The translations under genes and the position numbers were made by a program. DNA of 64,000 bases from Cladorrhinum sp. PSN259 (lineage: Eukaryota; Ascomycota; Sordariomycetes; Sordariales; Podosporaceae): NCBI GenBank assembly GCA_033725935.1, contig MU867073.1, positions 372,001 to 436,000 of the forward strand, written 5' to 3'. The notes under the pieces were generated by a model. That model saw only the letters and a list, made by a program, of their open reading frames with translations, was not told where the DNA came from and ran no database searches. Positions 24,901 through 37,472 of this stretch are shown here, piece after piece. Position 1 is the stretch's first letter, and the number at the start of each line of letters is the position of its first letter.

Positions 24901-26150
24901 AAAAGTTCCGCGAGATCAACTTTTACAAGCCTCTGGAGGAGACGCACTTCAACCAACCCCTCACCGACTGGCACGTTCCTCTCATGTACCAGCAAATCCA
25001 GGACGAGAGCAATTATGACGGACGCCGCGAGGCAATCACCAAGTTCAACGCTGAGCACAAGTGGCGCAAGCGTGGTCTTGCCCTCATTCCTACCAAGTTC
25101 GGTATCTCATTCACTGCCCTCTGGTTCAATCAAGCTGGTGCACTCGTGCACATCTATCACGATGGTTCTGTGCTCGTAGCCCACGGCGGCACTGAAATGG
25201 GTCAGGGTCTACACACCAAGATGACAATGATTGCAGCTCAGGCTCTACAGGTACCTCTCGATAGCGTGCACATTTCAGAAACAGCTACAAACACAGTCGC
25301 CAACGCTTCAGCCACCGCCGCGTCCGCTTCCTCAGATCTTAACGGATATGCAATCTACAACGCCTGCGCCCAGATCAACGAGCGTCTCGCCCCTTACCGG
25401 GAGAAGCTTGGGCCCAACGCAGCAATGAAGGAACTTGCTCATGCGGCTTACTTTGATCGTGTCAACCTCTCCGCTCAGGGCTTCTACAAGACTCCAGAGA
25501 TCGGATACACCTGGGGCGCCAACACTGGCAAGATGTTCTTTTACTTCACTCAGGGTGTCACGGCCGCAGAGGTCGAGATTGATACTCTCACGGGAACGTG
25601 GACCTGTCTGCGTGCCGATATCAAAATGGATGTTGGACAGTCTATCAACCCGGCGATTGATTACGGCCAGATCCAGGGTGCCTTTGTGCAAGGAATGGGA
25701 CTTTTCACGATGGAGGAGTCGCTTTGGCTTCGCAATGGGCCCATGAAGGGTAATTTGTCCACTCGCGGTCCTGGAGCGTACAAGATCCCCGGTTTCAGGG
25801 ATATCCCACAGGAGTTCAATGTTAGTTTGTTAAAGGATGTGGAGTGGAAGGACCTAAGGACGATTCAGAGGAGTAGAGGTGTCGGAGAGCCGCCGTTCTT
25901 CATGGGCAGCGCGGTGTTTTTCGCTATTAGGGATGCGTTGAAGGACTCGAGGAGGGATTATGGCGTCGTGGCCAAGTCGGCAGAAGATGTCAAGAAGGCC
26001 GGCACGGAGCATGGCGAGGACGATGGGTTGCTGAGTCTGGAGAGTCCGGCTACGCCCGAGCGGATCAGACTTGCTTGTGTCGATCCCATCATGCAGAGGG
26101 CGAGGGTGCTGCCGAAGGAAGGGGAGAAGAGTTTCTTTATTGCTATTTAG
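21966..26150 (+). CDS. hxA: Xanthine dehydrogenase (purine hydroxylase)
   Basis: Two exons, 21966-22144 and 22220-26150, give 1369 residues, typical for fungal xanthine dehydrogenase. The join reads GLTGTK|LGCGEGGCGACTVV. The first 2Fe-2S cluster uses CGEGGCGAC (from C62) and the second uses CGFC (C131, C134) with NLCRCTGYRP (C166, C168). The FAD domain spans about 230-430 (IIGGSTETQIEIK, RQIRNVGTPAGN). The molybdenum-cofactor half has GGGFGGKES near 809, FRGFGGPQG near 924 with the purine-binding Arg, HGGTEMGQGLHTK, and GVGEPPFF near 1280 with the catalytic Glu. It oxidises hypoxanthine to xanthine and then uric acid. A Gly/Cys/Asn-rich linker follows the second cluster. The FRGFGG and GVGEPP motifs separate it from plain aldehyde oxidases. 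Confidence 0.96.
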
Positions 26151-26547
26151 GTCATATGATATCATGATGTGCGGCCAACCCAGAGAGAGAGGGATGCTAG
26201 TAGTTTTACTAGGGAGAAACAGAATGTAGAGGAAGAAATGATCACATGAAATGAATTATACTTGTTGTTTTTGCTTCTGTGTTGTCAGTCCCCTTTGACG
26301 ACTGTCTTTGTATCTGCACCCAAGCTGCGAGAAGCTGTATCCTCGACTTCAAATGGACGTCGGAGGAATGGATAGAATGTTCAAAACCATATGTTAGCCA
26401 CATCATCCTCAGGTAAGAGTGAGTTATGGACGGACAGAAGTCATGGGTTTCCCATGCTTCATTCAATTCATCCATTCGGCCCAAGTAGAAGACAATTTTT
26501 CGTACTGACCCAACCATACAAAAGTTCAATTCTCCTTACTTACAATT
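26151..26547. other. Spacer between xanthine dehydrogenase and 5S rRNA
   Basis: 3' flank of the xanthine dehydrogenase gene. A 95-codon minus-strand frame (26242-26529) shows no family resemblance and is not called. Confidence 0.5.
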
Positions 26548-26666
26548 ACATACGACCATAGACTGTGGAAAACTCGGCATCCCGTCCGCTCTGCCCTAGA
26601 TAAGCCACAGATCGCTAGACTAGTACTCAGGTGGGTGACCACTGGGGAATCCCTGGTGTTGTATGT
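26548..26666 (+). rRNA. 5S ribosomal RNA
   Basis: A 119-nt match to the fungal 5S consensus. It begins ACATACGACCATAGACTGTG, carries the conserved ATCCCGTCCGCTCT and AAGCCACAGAT segments, then the internal control region part GGTGGGTGACCACTGGGGAA, and ends CCCTGGTGTTGTATGT. The first six bases (ACATAC) pair with the last six (GTATGT) to close helix I, so the gene looks intact. A T-run directly downstream (ATTTTTGG, then T6) fits RNA polymerase III termination. 5S genes scattered singly in the genome are normal in Pezizomycotina. Confidence 0.93.
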
Positions 26667-28518
26667 ATTTTTGGTCCACTTTTTTTATATTTTTATTTTA
26701 TTTTATATATCGACTTTCAACTTTTCCCCTGAAACCATGTCAACACAACATTTAGATATGATGAATATTCTAACATTGTTCTTTTTTATTGACATTGAAG
26801 GCTTAGGTTAGTGTGAAGATTATACCCATCCTAAACTATTTCTGGTTCAGGATGATAGATTGGAAGTCATGAGGACTTGAAGTTTTGAGAAGATTAAGAA
26901 TATTAATGATGTAGACGGGAGATAGAGCTTGAAGTTTTATCTAGTCTCTCTAGAACCTCAAATTTCTCGCCAGAAAAGACGTAAAGTCAATTCGCAATCT
27001 TTCATCCTTATATGCATAACTTTTTAAATACGTGTCCAACACGCCACTACTCTATATATATACTTTCTCTAATTAGGACTCCAATTCGGAGAGCAAGACT
27101 AGATTTCAGCTGCCAGCTTCTGGACGCACTTCAAGTTAATCACGCAAGTGTGCCGCTCTGTAGTTTCAACTTGGTGGAGAATGTGGATAAATAACTGTTA
27201 ACATAGCTCCCAAAGACGAAGCAGTAATTAACATGTTCTAGGTGATGCGTAGTAATTCTAATTAGTTCATCACTCTCTTGGCTTCTGCAATATTATTCTC
27301 GAGAAGAAGAAATAACCAAAAGTCCTGGCTCAGGATAAATTCCTCCTTTTTTAAAAGCTGTGATGAGGGTGGGTAAAAGACGGGAGATGGACCGAGACTG
27401 AGAGTAGAGACATCGTAGGTGACGACGGTAAACGAAAGCCATAAAAAAAAGACTATGTGAGAAAAGAAGCAAAAAGTTTACCACGACTCTCTCTTTCTCT
27501 CTCTCTCTCTGTCCACGACCCAATTACGTTGACGGTGCTTTACAAACGCCCGCATGGTTCTTCAAATCATTCATCAGGGAGGGGCCTCGACCGAGACTTC
27601 TCCCAAGATGATGTAATATAATAGATAATACCCCCATCATTCATTCTTGGATTACATTTTTTTTCTCTTTCCATCACGGCGAATAAGTCACCAGGAAGAT
27701 ACTAGTAAAATTACAGCGCCTGGATGCCTCACTTGATTTATATTCCGGAATCCCCTCTTAAAAATTTTGTTGCAAATTTTTTTACGTTCTTGATCTCTTT
27801 ATATTCTTTCTAACCCACTTAATCGCTCCTCACAAATGTGAGAAGGAGCTTGTTCAAGGTTGATGATGGAGTCAATCAGCCATCCCAATAACCCAGTCAA
27901 ATTAATCAGCTTGTAAAATAAAACACATCGAGCCTGTAGAGTGAGTTAGTTTTCCAACCCATTTTGCGTGGTAGAGAGGTGTATGCAGTAGATGAATATT
28001 TGTTGTGAGATTTTCACATTTCAATATTTGTTTTTGTTTTTTTTTTTTTCAAAAAAAAGGAGAAACGTAATACCAAAAATCTTCCTCGTCCCCCCCCCCC
28101 CCCATTCCCATTTTATAATCTTTCAAACTCTAACTCAGATCTCTTCCCCCCCCAAAATGTATCTTTCTCTCTCTCTTTGAAGTCTGTGCAGTTTGTGTAT
28201 GCGTGCCAACCAACAAGCCATGGATGAATGATTAAAATGCGTATCGTACAAATAGAAAATGCGAGTCAGTCAAAAAAGAGAAGAAGAAAAAATTATGGAT
28301 GATGATTAAAAAACATTTGTGCCTTCTCCTATTCCGTTCTTCCGTTCCCTGAATATGAATTTGCCAACACAAAAAACAAGCCGAGAAAATGATTCCCCCC
28401 CCCTATTCCCACAAGGTTAAATATTAGGCCCCCACCCCTGAACCAATAGTGCACCACCCGGTTTGCTTCCCGTTTTTCCACTTCCTAAAAAAAAAGAAAA
28501 AAAAGGAAAAAACCGTAA
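26667..28518. other. AT-rich spacer with homopolymer and CT microsatellite runs
   Basis: 1.85 kb with no gene. It is AT-rich and carries a CT repeat near 27485-27512, a T-run near 28041-28050, a run of 14 C at 28090-28103 and several shorter C and A runs up to 28504. Part is 3' flank of the downstream minus-strand gene. Confidence 0.55.
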
Positions 28519-31500
28519 TCAAGGCACACTGAAATCCGGAGTCGGAGGTCCAAGCATACTAGCCACCTGTTTCCTCATCAACTTCTTTGTTTTGCCTGGT
28601 TCCGGCCTCGGAACTCCCTGAATTGCTCTCGGCTCCTTCATTAGTGTTGGATCTAGTTTCAGCGGTATCCGAGTGACTACGGATCTGTAATCACCGTTGA
28701 ATTTGGCTGATGGAACGGGAACCTGAGCAGTTCGCCAGATATGATCCGAAGTGTCACCCAAGTAACTTGGAATCTTTGCTTGACGATTGCTGCTACCAGG
28801 GAACCCAGGTGTCAAGCCGTGGGAAGCCCGGAGAGTAGAGAGCCGAGAGAGACTAGTAGAGAAAGCTGGGCGGCCACGAGCCTTCTTGGCGAGAATGATC
28901 TCATCGAACAAGCGAATCGAGTTCTCGGAGGGTGGATGTCGTTCGCGCTCATGGATGAATTCATTGAAGGCTGTAAAATGACTGTCAGTGACATGCAGCT
29001 TATTGAAGGAGAAAAAGAAAACATACCTTGAGTATCCCTCATCATGGTCGCGTACTCTTGCTGTTCATAGGGTAGGCTTCGAATGAATCCATCCATGTCA
29101 AAGGCGTACAGCTGACCATTGGCCTTTTGCTCCTTGGTAGGACGACCGAGATGCTTTCTGTACGTATATAGGAGACTAGCCAAGCAACGAACGAATGCGG
29201 CCCGGACACGGTCAGGGTGGAAGGCCTCTGGGCAAACCAAAGAAACGAAGCCCAGGCACCTGTTGTGAGACAGGCAGCCACAGCCGTTGCACTTGTAGAG
29301 ACCATCTCCTTCTGATCGGTCATCACAAATGGTACAAGCCGATGAAGTCTCGCTTGGGGTCCAGTGAAAGCAGTGACCTTCTACCCAGACTGTGTTCTCA
29401 GTGTTCTTTACAGGCTGAACCATCATATTGGGCATGATTGTAGAGGCTGCTATCGTCGACTGCGCATATGTTGATGGCGCGTAACCACCAAACGAAGATT
29501 GCGAGTCGATCGAGATGGCGGATATCGACATGTTTTGAGTGTGACCATTTAGGAAAGGCAGACTTGGGCGGTGAGCCATCGAAGGATGGGGCTGCTTGTC
29601 CACGCCGAAAGATGAGCTGCGTCGTGACCTCTCATCAAAGTGTCCCGACCGTTTCTCCCGCAACGTTGCGGCGAACCCAGAGTCGCTGCGCGAGATGGGT
29701 GTTGTGGGCATTGGGGGAAAGTTCATGGAGACTGGAGATACAGATGAAGGAGGACTGCCTTTGCTGGACTTGCTCGTAGTTGGACGCTCCTTATTTGGGT
29801 CTATCTTCGCCTGCGAAAAGGCATTGAAGATAGGGATCCGGATGTAGTCTTCTGGATCAGGCTCCGCAAAGGTAGACGAGTTTTGTGTCACCCATTTGCC
29901 CAGTGTACCCTGCAACGGTGAGTGGTTAAAGAGGGCCTCGTTCTCGGCAGAGTATGCATCATAGGGGAACGCCTCGATGGCATATGGTGGTGCTCCTGGA
30001 GTGACGCCATATCGCAGCCTGTGAGGCGCAGCAATCTGTAGAAGGGAGAGAAGCTTTCGGCGATGCTGCCGTGGGAGGCTGACCGGCGGATTGGTGGCGT
30101 CGATGGCGTCCTTGTCAAGGTCGACAAGGACGTAGTCATCCTCAGGAAGTTCGATCTTTTCGTAACGTCTCTCCACACCAACTATGTAAGGGCATGGCGC
30201 CTCGAGAGCCGAGATCAACCGAGCGGGTAGAATGGGAATAAAGATGCTGGCCCATTTAAGGGGATAAAGCAGGTTGGCGAGAGCATGGCATGCAAGGTGC
30301 AGCATGCCAGTGTGCGAGGACAGGAAGATGATGCGGGATTCTGTCATGGCATACTCAAAAAGTAGCACAATGTTCTCCAACGACAAGCATCTAAACAGGG
30401 CATAGATGTCAATGCTTCGCGATCCGGGGAGCTCATTTGCTGCCTCCTTCCGAGCGTAGAGCCGCAGTTCTCGCACTCCCAGTTCGACCTGGGTCAACGA
30501 GCTGAGAGGGCTGAAAGCCTCGGTGCAGAGGTTAACCACGTAGCGCTCCAACGGTTGCCAACGTCCAACCTTGGGAGAGCTTGGTGGGATCCGCAAAATG
30601 GCGCCATCCGTCATTGGGACCACAACGGCTCTCAGCCACTCTTTCCAAAACCCCATTTTGGCCGAGTCTCTGCCCAAAATGCCAAACGCTCGTGGTGTCC
30701 AGAGGCCTGTTTCACCGGCTGTCAAACCGTCGATCTTAGACGCCGCGCCATGTCTCAACGGCCTCAGCATTTCTGTCATGAGCGCAATCTTCTCTTCCAC
30801 CGCGCTGATCTGCTCATCCAGAGAATCACGAGCGGCCGATCCCGATGGCACCGTTCCTAGCCTTGCCAAGAGCTGTGACAGGTGCGCCCGCTGTGCGGCT
30901 AGGCGACCACCTAGACTCGCAGCGAGCTCCCTTTCCTCGTTGCTCATGTGTCGTTGGCGCCACCGTTCACATCGTTTCTCAACCTCATCGGCCACCTCCG
31001 CGTGGAGAGCAGTCCAAACAATAATTGTGATGCCATAAATCTTGGAGTTGTCATCTGAGGTCATAGTGAACCCGTGCCAGGTTGTTCGGGGCCGTTCGTC
31101 CGAGGAAACAATTTGGATATCGTTGGGGAAGGCGAACATGGGTACGTAGTCCGGGAATTTGCCTCTCCTGGCCAGGTCGTCTGCTGAGGCGTCTCTTGGG
31201 GGATACCTATCGAGTAGTACAGGTTCAAAACGCCTCTTCAGTGGGTGCATATCCGGATCTAGGTTAAGGGGTTCGGGTGGTGGGATGACCGAGTTGTAAT
31301 TGCTAAGGCGTTTTGCCGTTCGAACCGAAGCTGAAGAACCAAGAGTGAGCATACGGGCTGGATTTGATTGTCTCGGGGGATCCGGGGCAGCGAGGGACTC
31401 TGTAGATTTGCACATACCCGCTCTGGGAGTCGTGGGTTGCTTCCTCACGCTGCTCATGTCCCTAAAACTCATCTTGCGGCGGATGCTGCCACGAATGCTC

Positions 31501-32108
31501 TTCAGAGGGCTCTTTCTTCCGCTCTCTGCGTCCTCGGCCTTTAGTCTCTCGGTCCTGGGGTTTACCATTGGAGGTCTCGACTGAAGCTTTGCGCCGGCGC
31601 TGAAGCTCAAGTCGTCCAAGAAATTCTCTCGCTCTGCTGCAAATTTGATAAGGGCCTTGTCGAAGTCGAAGTTCTCAGGGATGCCGTCAAAACCGATACC
31701 TTCGCCCGCGGGGGGTAATCCATTGAACCCGTTGACGCCATTGGTACCGGTAAAGTTCAAGCTGGGTGGAGGGTTAGGTCTGATCGTTGCGCTGCTGCGG
31801 TTACTTCTGGTATTGCCATCCACATCCTCCAAGACCCGCCCATCGGTACCAGACAGCGAAGCTGCAAGGGACAGCTTGGACAGACGGTTGGCCGAATTTT
31901 TGCGAGAATGACGAGCCGAGGCACTACGTAAAGGCGTCACTATCGTCTCGGCCTCTGACTCTGATTCTCCCTCCCCCTCCCCATCTTCAGCAATGGTGTC
32001 GTCGACATCGAGCTGCGTTACCGGCCCATCATCATATGTGTCATACGTGATGTTTTCTATGCCGGCGATCCAGAAGTAGTCGGCGAGCGGTGCTGAAGGG
32101 TTGTCCAT
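28519..32108 (-). CDS. DENN-domain protein with C1-like zinc module
   Basis: Two minus-strand exons, 32108-29027 and 28970-28519 (1177 residues). The join reads MMRDTQ|AFNEFIHERE, restoring the frame after a 56-nt intron. The N-terminal ~280 residues are low-complexity with an acidic EGEGESESEAE run. uDENN lies at about 295-400 (KFPDYVPMFAFPNDIQ, WHGFTMTSDD, YGITIIVW), then a helical insert, cDENN at about 470-690 (RIIFLSSHTGMLHLAC, LLYPLKWASIFIPILPARL) and dDENN. Around 913-960 is a C1/phorbol-ester-like zinc module starting HCFHWTPSE with CxxC pairs (CTICDD, CNGCGC, HNRC) and a final C. The protein is probably a Rab exchange factor recruited to membranes. It is distinct from the DENN protein at 15.2 kb, which has a coiled coil instead of a zinc module. 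Confidence 0.88.
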
Positions 32109-35100
32109 GACATTCCACGTTTCTCGAGGGCGCGTGATCCTTTTCCGTTTTCCTTCCTCTTTCTGTTGATCTCCCGTAGTTCAAGTTGATATTTGTCTCG
32201 ACTCGGGTTAGAGAACAAGACCAAAAGGATGCCTTGTTTTCTGGTTCGTGTAGCTTGGCGATCGCGACTCTCTCTCCCTCGTTCGTCGAGCTCGGCTCCG
32301 GTTCCGCGGTGGTGGGCAGAGACAGCAGATGGCCCCCGCCCCCTAACACGCACAACCTTAGCAGACTTGAGCTTGCCAAAATCGAGCCACTTGACGTGGT
32401 ACGGTGATTACGTTGGCCGAGTTTAATCAATCCAACTTTAAAGCGATCAGGTGAATGTGAGATGGGACGTCGCTGTTCCTTCGTCGGTCGGTCAGGTTGG
32501 AGGTGGTGTTGTCCCAAATGCAGTCGACTCCTGGAGCCGAACGGGAAAGGATCGGGTCGGTGGGTTGCGAAGTTGCGATTTGATGATGCGATTGCGGACT
32601 CGCAAAAGCAACGAAAAAGAATCGAATTCGGAGAATTACTGATTCTTTCTGCGTTGGGAGTTCGGGGAAGCCGTGAAGGAGCAGCCGTGGACACTTTTTT
32701 TTCTTATTCTTGGGATGGATTTCCATGCGTGCAGCGTGCCCGCGCGCGCTCTGCCCTCAGGTCCCCCCGTCCCCCCCTCGTGCATCTGCATTTAGGCCCA
32801 AGCTGACCCCTGTAATTGAGGTGCAGGAGGTGCGGCACGCTTCCAGTTACCCCTGCGTCCCCTAGTTTTTGACGCAGACCCGCCCTGGGATTTCAATTGG
32901 CGTTCCAGACATGGATATCCATATCCAGTGTTCACCTCATGCAAAACAATCTTTTTCAAAAGAGCCAATCCTAACGACTTCTAGTCCTTTTTTGCTTGCC
33001 AGTTGCAACGCGCAGCTACACACGGTAGCATCGTGTCAACAATTGCGCCAGTGCCAAACCATCGCGGACCTAAGGTAGTCTAGACCAAACGGCCAGGCCG
33101 TGGGAGGACGGGACCTGGAGGTTGCCGTACACATTGACACACCAGGTACAGATCGTCCCAAGGAAACACCTAGCAGCACACCCATCCTTGTGTGATGTGT
33201 GCATGTGTTGACAGGGCTCAGCCGGCGCAGTTGGGCCGTATACAAGCCGCGTTTTCTTGATATTCAAAATGCAAGCACCCCCAATCTCTCGATTTCAGGC
33301 GGTTTCCAACACGAGAATCTCGGGAATGAAATGGCCCCTGGTCAGGTCCCTGAGCGAGACGGAGGGGTGGAGGGTAGGGTTGCAAAGTGGCCCAGCTAGC
33401 GCCTAAAGGGGTTTGATGGCTGTCGATCACCGCGAGAGTCTCTCTTTTTCCCCCCGTTTCCCCTTCGATGCGGACATGTGCCTCATCTTCAACATCACAT
33501 ATTTTACAATACAAACCAGCCTCAACGCCGCCGGGGCGCCTTGCCCAGATGCAAGCCACAGGCACGTCGATAAAGCTGTGCGAGGTGTCACAGGCCCCAC
33601 AGAACCCGACTCGTCGAGAGACGGGCTGTCTCTCTATCCGTACCGTGTGCCACATGGCAGCTTGATGGCCCTTTATCATGGCTTCCTGGTTCGTTTCTGT
33701 GTCCGATGACAACAGCATCCTGCACAACACCCCCAGGAATCAACGACATCCAGCAACCCCACATGCAGGTCAACGTTGCGGCCACCAGTGGGTAGTATAA
33801 GATCCATTTCAACGGCCGGACGGCGTGTCGACCGCCATTTCGCTTTTATGCAGGATGGCTCGAACAGATGCTGCTGATCACCAATGATGCAAGCGCCAGC
33901 GCCCCTATCTCGCACAGCTGCTGCTTTAATCTCCATCTGGATTTGTGCATCCTCTTTTTTCTTCCCTCGGCAAACATTCAGTGGTCATTTTAAAAGTCAT
34001 ATCCACAACGACACCACCCACTCACTTACACAGATGAGGAGTCAAAGCTCGTCTCTCAAAATAGACACTCTTAACGGAGACTCGGCATTCTAATAAAGTG
34101 GAAATAACCACCTCATCATCGAGGATGAGTTGGGTATTAAAAGGAAGAGAGAGGGAGTATCATGCTCCACTGTACCTGATCGGGTAGGTATCTCTGCTTT
34201 TCTCCCAACAATATCACCCGCATCTGTATGTCTTATCACGGACCACAGAAAAAAAAAACCCGCTTCCTGATTCGGGACGGAAAACCACATTGTTACGAGA
34301 AGTTTTACTCATGGTATCCCCAAGCACCCAGCCGAGTTTTTCTCTCTATGCTTTTCATGGAAACTTACTCCGTCCTGAACAATGCATGCAGGATGCCTTC
34401 CCAAACAAGCCATCTTTCCATGATGCTCCGACGATGATCGCCCCCTTGAAATACATACCGATCACCGCAACAATTTACGATACAAACAACATCTGATGCA
34501 ACCTAAAAAATACAACCCATAAAGATCCAGATCCTTCCACTTCTTCAAATTTTAACTACGGCAGGAAGCCAAAGGTTTGGTGTGCTGAAAATATTTAAAA
34601 AAAAAAACCTGGTTCACACCTACCCAAGTTTGATATCCCGGACCTTGCTCTGAATATAATCGGCGGGTGTTATACCCTCCTTGCGCTGTCTAGTGCAAGA
34701 CTCCTAAAAGGGTACGACTCCAGCTTTTTACCCCGTAGTCTTGGCTTTGGGTTGGAGGGTACGGAGTATTGTACAAGATCGACAACCGGGGGTGATCATT
34801 TTAAATCGCTCGTCTCCTAGACTTGCCTTTGTGCGAATAGGAATACAAGGGTTCATCAACAAGAAAGAGAAACGCGCATGCAGAAGAAATTCCGATCTCC
34901 TATCTCGATGGGGTGCATTCTTAGACTGCACACGTATGTCAACACCTACATACCCTGAGCCTCAAGCATTGCAGAATCGGGAATGTACGTACCTTCTCCC
35001 TTAAAGGGGAGGGGAAAAAGTAATTTAAGATTCTGACCTTCCTACCCAAGGTAAAATCCGCCACCGCGGGATGAATGAGATACAGATAGATTGGCTCCGA

Positions 35101-35639
35101 GGAAAAAAAAAGATCCCAATAAAATCAGACAGGCTTTGCATGAAACCCGGGGAAGGGAGGATTCCCGTCCGGCTGGGATGGTGATACCACAGAAACATAT
35201 TAGAAAAAATTATTGTGCGACCAACAGTCGGAGACAATATATACATCTTCCCGTTCATTTATATATAACTGCTCAATAGGAATCTCTAAACGCCGTTTAC
35301 AGGGGGAACACACAAAGCCGATGATAAACATTTCCAGCATGACTACCTACCAGAAGGCTGAAACTGGGGGAATTACAAGAAGTTCATCTGTATAATCCAA
35401 ATGTTTCTCTAGGTTATTTCTGGTCCTCGATATGAACATCGTATTATCCTGGGGAGTCGTGAGCGAGTCATTTCTAGACTTTAACTAGCTTTCTCTCCGT
35501 CGGTTACACGGCACGTTTTATGCCTCGCTAGGTGCTCACTCATACTGCCTACAACGCCATACAGAAATCTTAGCCAACAGTATAGGTAATCCAAAACCTC
35601 CAGCAGAGCTTCTTCCATCACACCTCTACCCAAAAACCT
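32109..35639. other. Intergenic, no supported gene
   Basis: 3.5 kb between the start of the minus-strand DENN gene and the stop of TRAPPC13. The first ~600 bp should be the DENN promoter. Frames further right (for example 170 codons at 33218-33730, minus) have no recognised domain. I see no tRNA-like A/B boxes and no long repeats. Confidence 0.45.
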
Positions 35640-36783
35640 CTAAGCAACCTTGACACCCAACCTACCAGTACTCAAGAACCCCCTATTCCCCATCTCCCCC
35701 CTCCACCCAATCTGTAAAACCCCAAACTCAACCCTCCCCTCATCCACTTTCCCCTCCTCCTCATCTTCCCCTTCTTGCTGAACCTTCCCTTGTCCCTCTT
35801 TTCCTTCCTCCTCCTCAATCACAAAACAAACCTGCTCAATCTCACCAGGCTTAACAACCGGCTTCGTATTACCATCACTACCCCAAGCATTACAATCCCT
35901 AAACTCAAACCCCTTGTCTAATCCCAACCCAACCCTCTCAAGCTGCATAGCCTCATCGCTGCAATTCTCCAGCTGCGCCTCCAGAATCCATCTTTTACTC
36001 CCCAGGACCTGAGCCTTGGTCCTAACAATCAGACTCCCCTTGGATATAAACTGGTACAGCTTCCTGAACGTCCTCGTGCGGCCGCTCATCTCCGTCGCCT
36101 CGTAATAGGACACCGTAACTGCCAAAACGTGATTACCTTCCTCCTTGAGGTCGAACGACAGTATCTTCTGTAGCGTCCCGTTCGTTTCTGGATTCAAGTC
36201 CACGCCCGCTTTCCCGCCGCCATCTTCAGACGCGGATGACGCAGGTACGAGGTCGAGTTTGGTGAGCACGCCCGCGGGGGTCTTCATTTCCGCCTCGATC
36301 CTCACGTCCCGTATGGTCTTTTTCGACAAGGGCGGACCCCCGTCAATGGGAGGCGGGATGTCGTGGTTGGCGCATAATGTGCAGCTGAACGTTTCACCCA
36401 CGTATGCTGATCCGAATGAGGGGGGCAGGTTCAAGATGGGACTGAGGATGAATGGGTCTGGGTTTGTGAATGATGATAACCTGTTCTCGGTTGCTCCTTC
36501 CGTGTCATCTTTTTGAGCGCTGGTCGGCCCGTACGCAAGCGACGCAGGTATAGGGGGCGCGTGGTGGTGCGTAGCTGCTGTGGTTGAGGACGAGGTTGAC
36601 GAAAAGGGTGGTTGCAGAGGGAACTGCGCAACGAGTGACGGTCGGGAGAGGCTATTGTACAGTATAAATTGGTTAGCATTTTTTAAGGCGGCTGAAACGA
36701 GAAAGACTGACTGACCGCAAAACCTTTAATGATACAGAATGCGGTTCTTTGACCTCATGGGACGGGTACCGTTGGTGGCTCAT
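35640..36783 (-). CDS. TRAPPC13: TRAPP complex subunit TRAPPC13 (DUF974)
   Basis: Two minus-strand exons, 36783-36716 and 36651-35640, give 359 residues. The join reads HSVSLKVLR|LSRPSLVAQFP, the diagnostic N-terminus of the family (VSLKVLRLSRPSL). It continues through FILSPILNLPPSFGSAYVGE and TFSCTLCANH. The body is predicted beta-rich, with Ig-like repeats typical of DUF974. Near the C-terminus is a long Glu-rich low-complexity insert. The protein is a TRAPP III-associated subunit acting as an Rab1/Ypt1 exchange-factor component in secretion and autophagy. The intron uses a GTCAGT donor. The start is set by the conserved N-terminus in the short first exon. Confidence 0.9.
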
Positions 36784-37472
36784 AGTGATAGCTATGTTCG
36801 TGTCAATGTACGATGACGGTGGATGGCGGGGCCGTTATGGTGGGAGTTGGAGAAGACAAGGAGTTCCCCGCAGGGGTCTGATAATGAACTGGCAGGGGAA
36901 CTTCTCGGGCCGGAGTCGCACTGAAAACAATCGGCAGCAACGCCACTTCAACTGGCAGCCGGTCACAACCAGAGCGTAAACACGAAGTACAAACTACATA
37001 AAGTTCGGCCTAATAGGGAACATAGACATCTAGCTATCACACATTCTATTCGACGTGGTTGAAGTTACTAGAAAGCACTGAGCAACGACGTGTACTACAT
37101 CGCTATGAACAAAAAAAAAAAAAAAAAAACCACCGTCTAAGTAAGCTCACCACGCATGGCATTGCAACGATGAATTATTTGAAGAAAGGTCTGCCCAATA
37201 TGTCAGAAACGTCTGCAGTTTGAACCTCACCGTGAATCACGGACTCCCAGAAGTAGAGACCGGAATAGAGATGGTGAGCCAATTCCTATCGCAAAAAGTT
37301 GAGTCAATACTCGAAAACAAGTCTGCTCCATACATTGCTCGTCAACCAGCCCAATGCAGATCTGTGGTTCTTTCGTTTCGTTCGGCCTAGGAAAAGCGAG
37401 CAGCTTCGTAGACAAAAAACTGACGACCTATGGTCGATGGGTAAGCACAACAGAGCTCACGATATAACGATT
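36784..37472. other. Intergenic with A19 run
   Basis: About 690 bp between the TRAPPC13 start and the KH-protein stop. It includes a 19-A homopolymer at 37111-37129. No gene seen. Confidence 0.5.

Noticed and set aside
26242..26529. 95-codon minus-strand frame beside the 5S gene
   Set aside because: Overlaps the xanthine dehydrogenase 3' region and shows no coding pattern.
33218..33730. 170-codon minus-strand open frame
   Set aside because: No domain, no family resemblance, no conserved motif and no splicing partners; GC-rich DNA makes such frames by chance.
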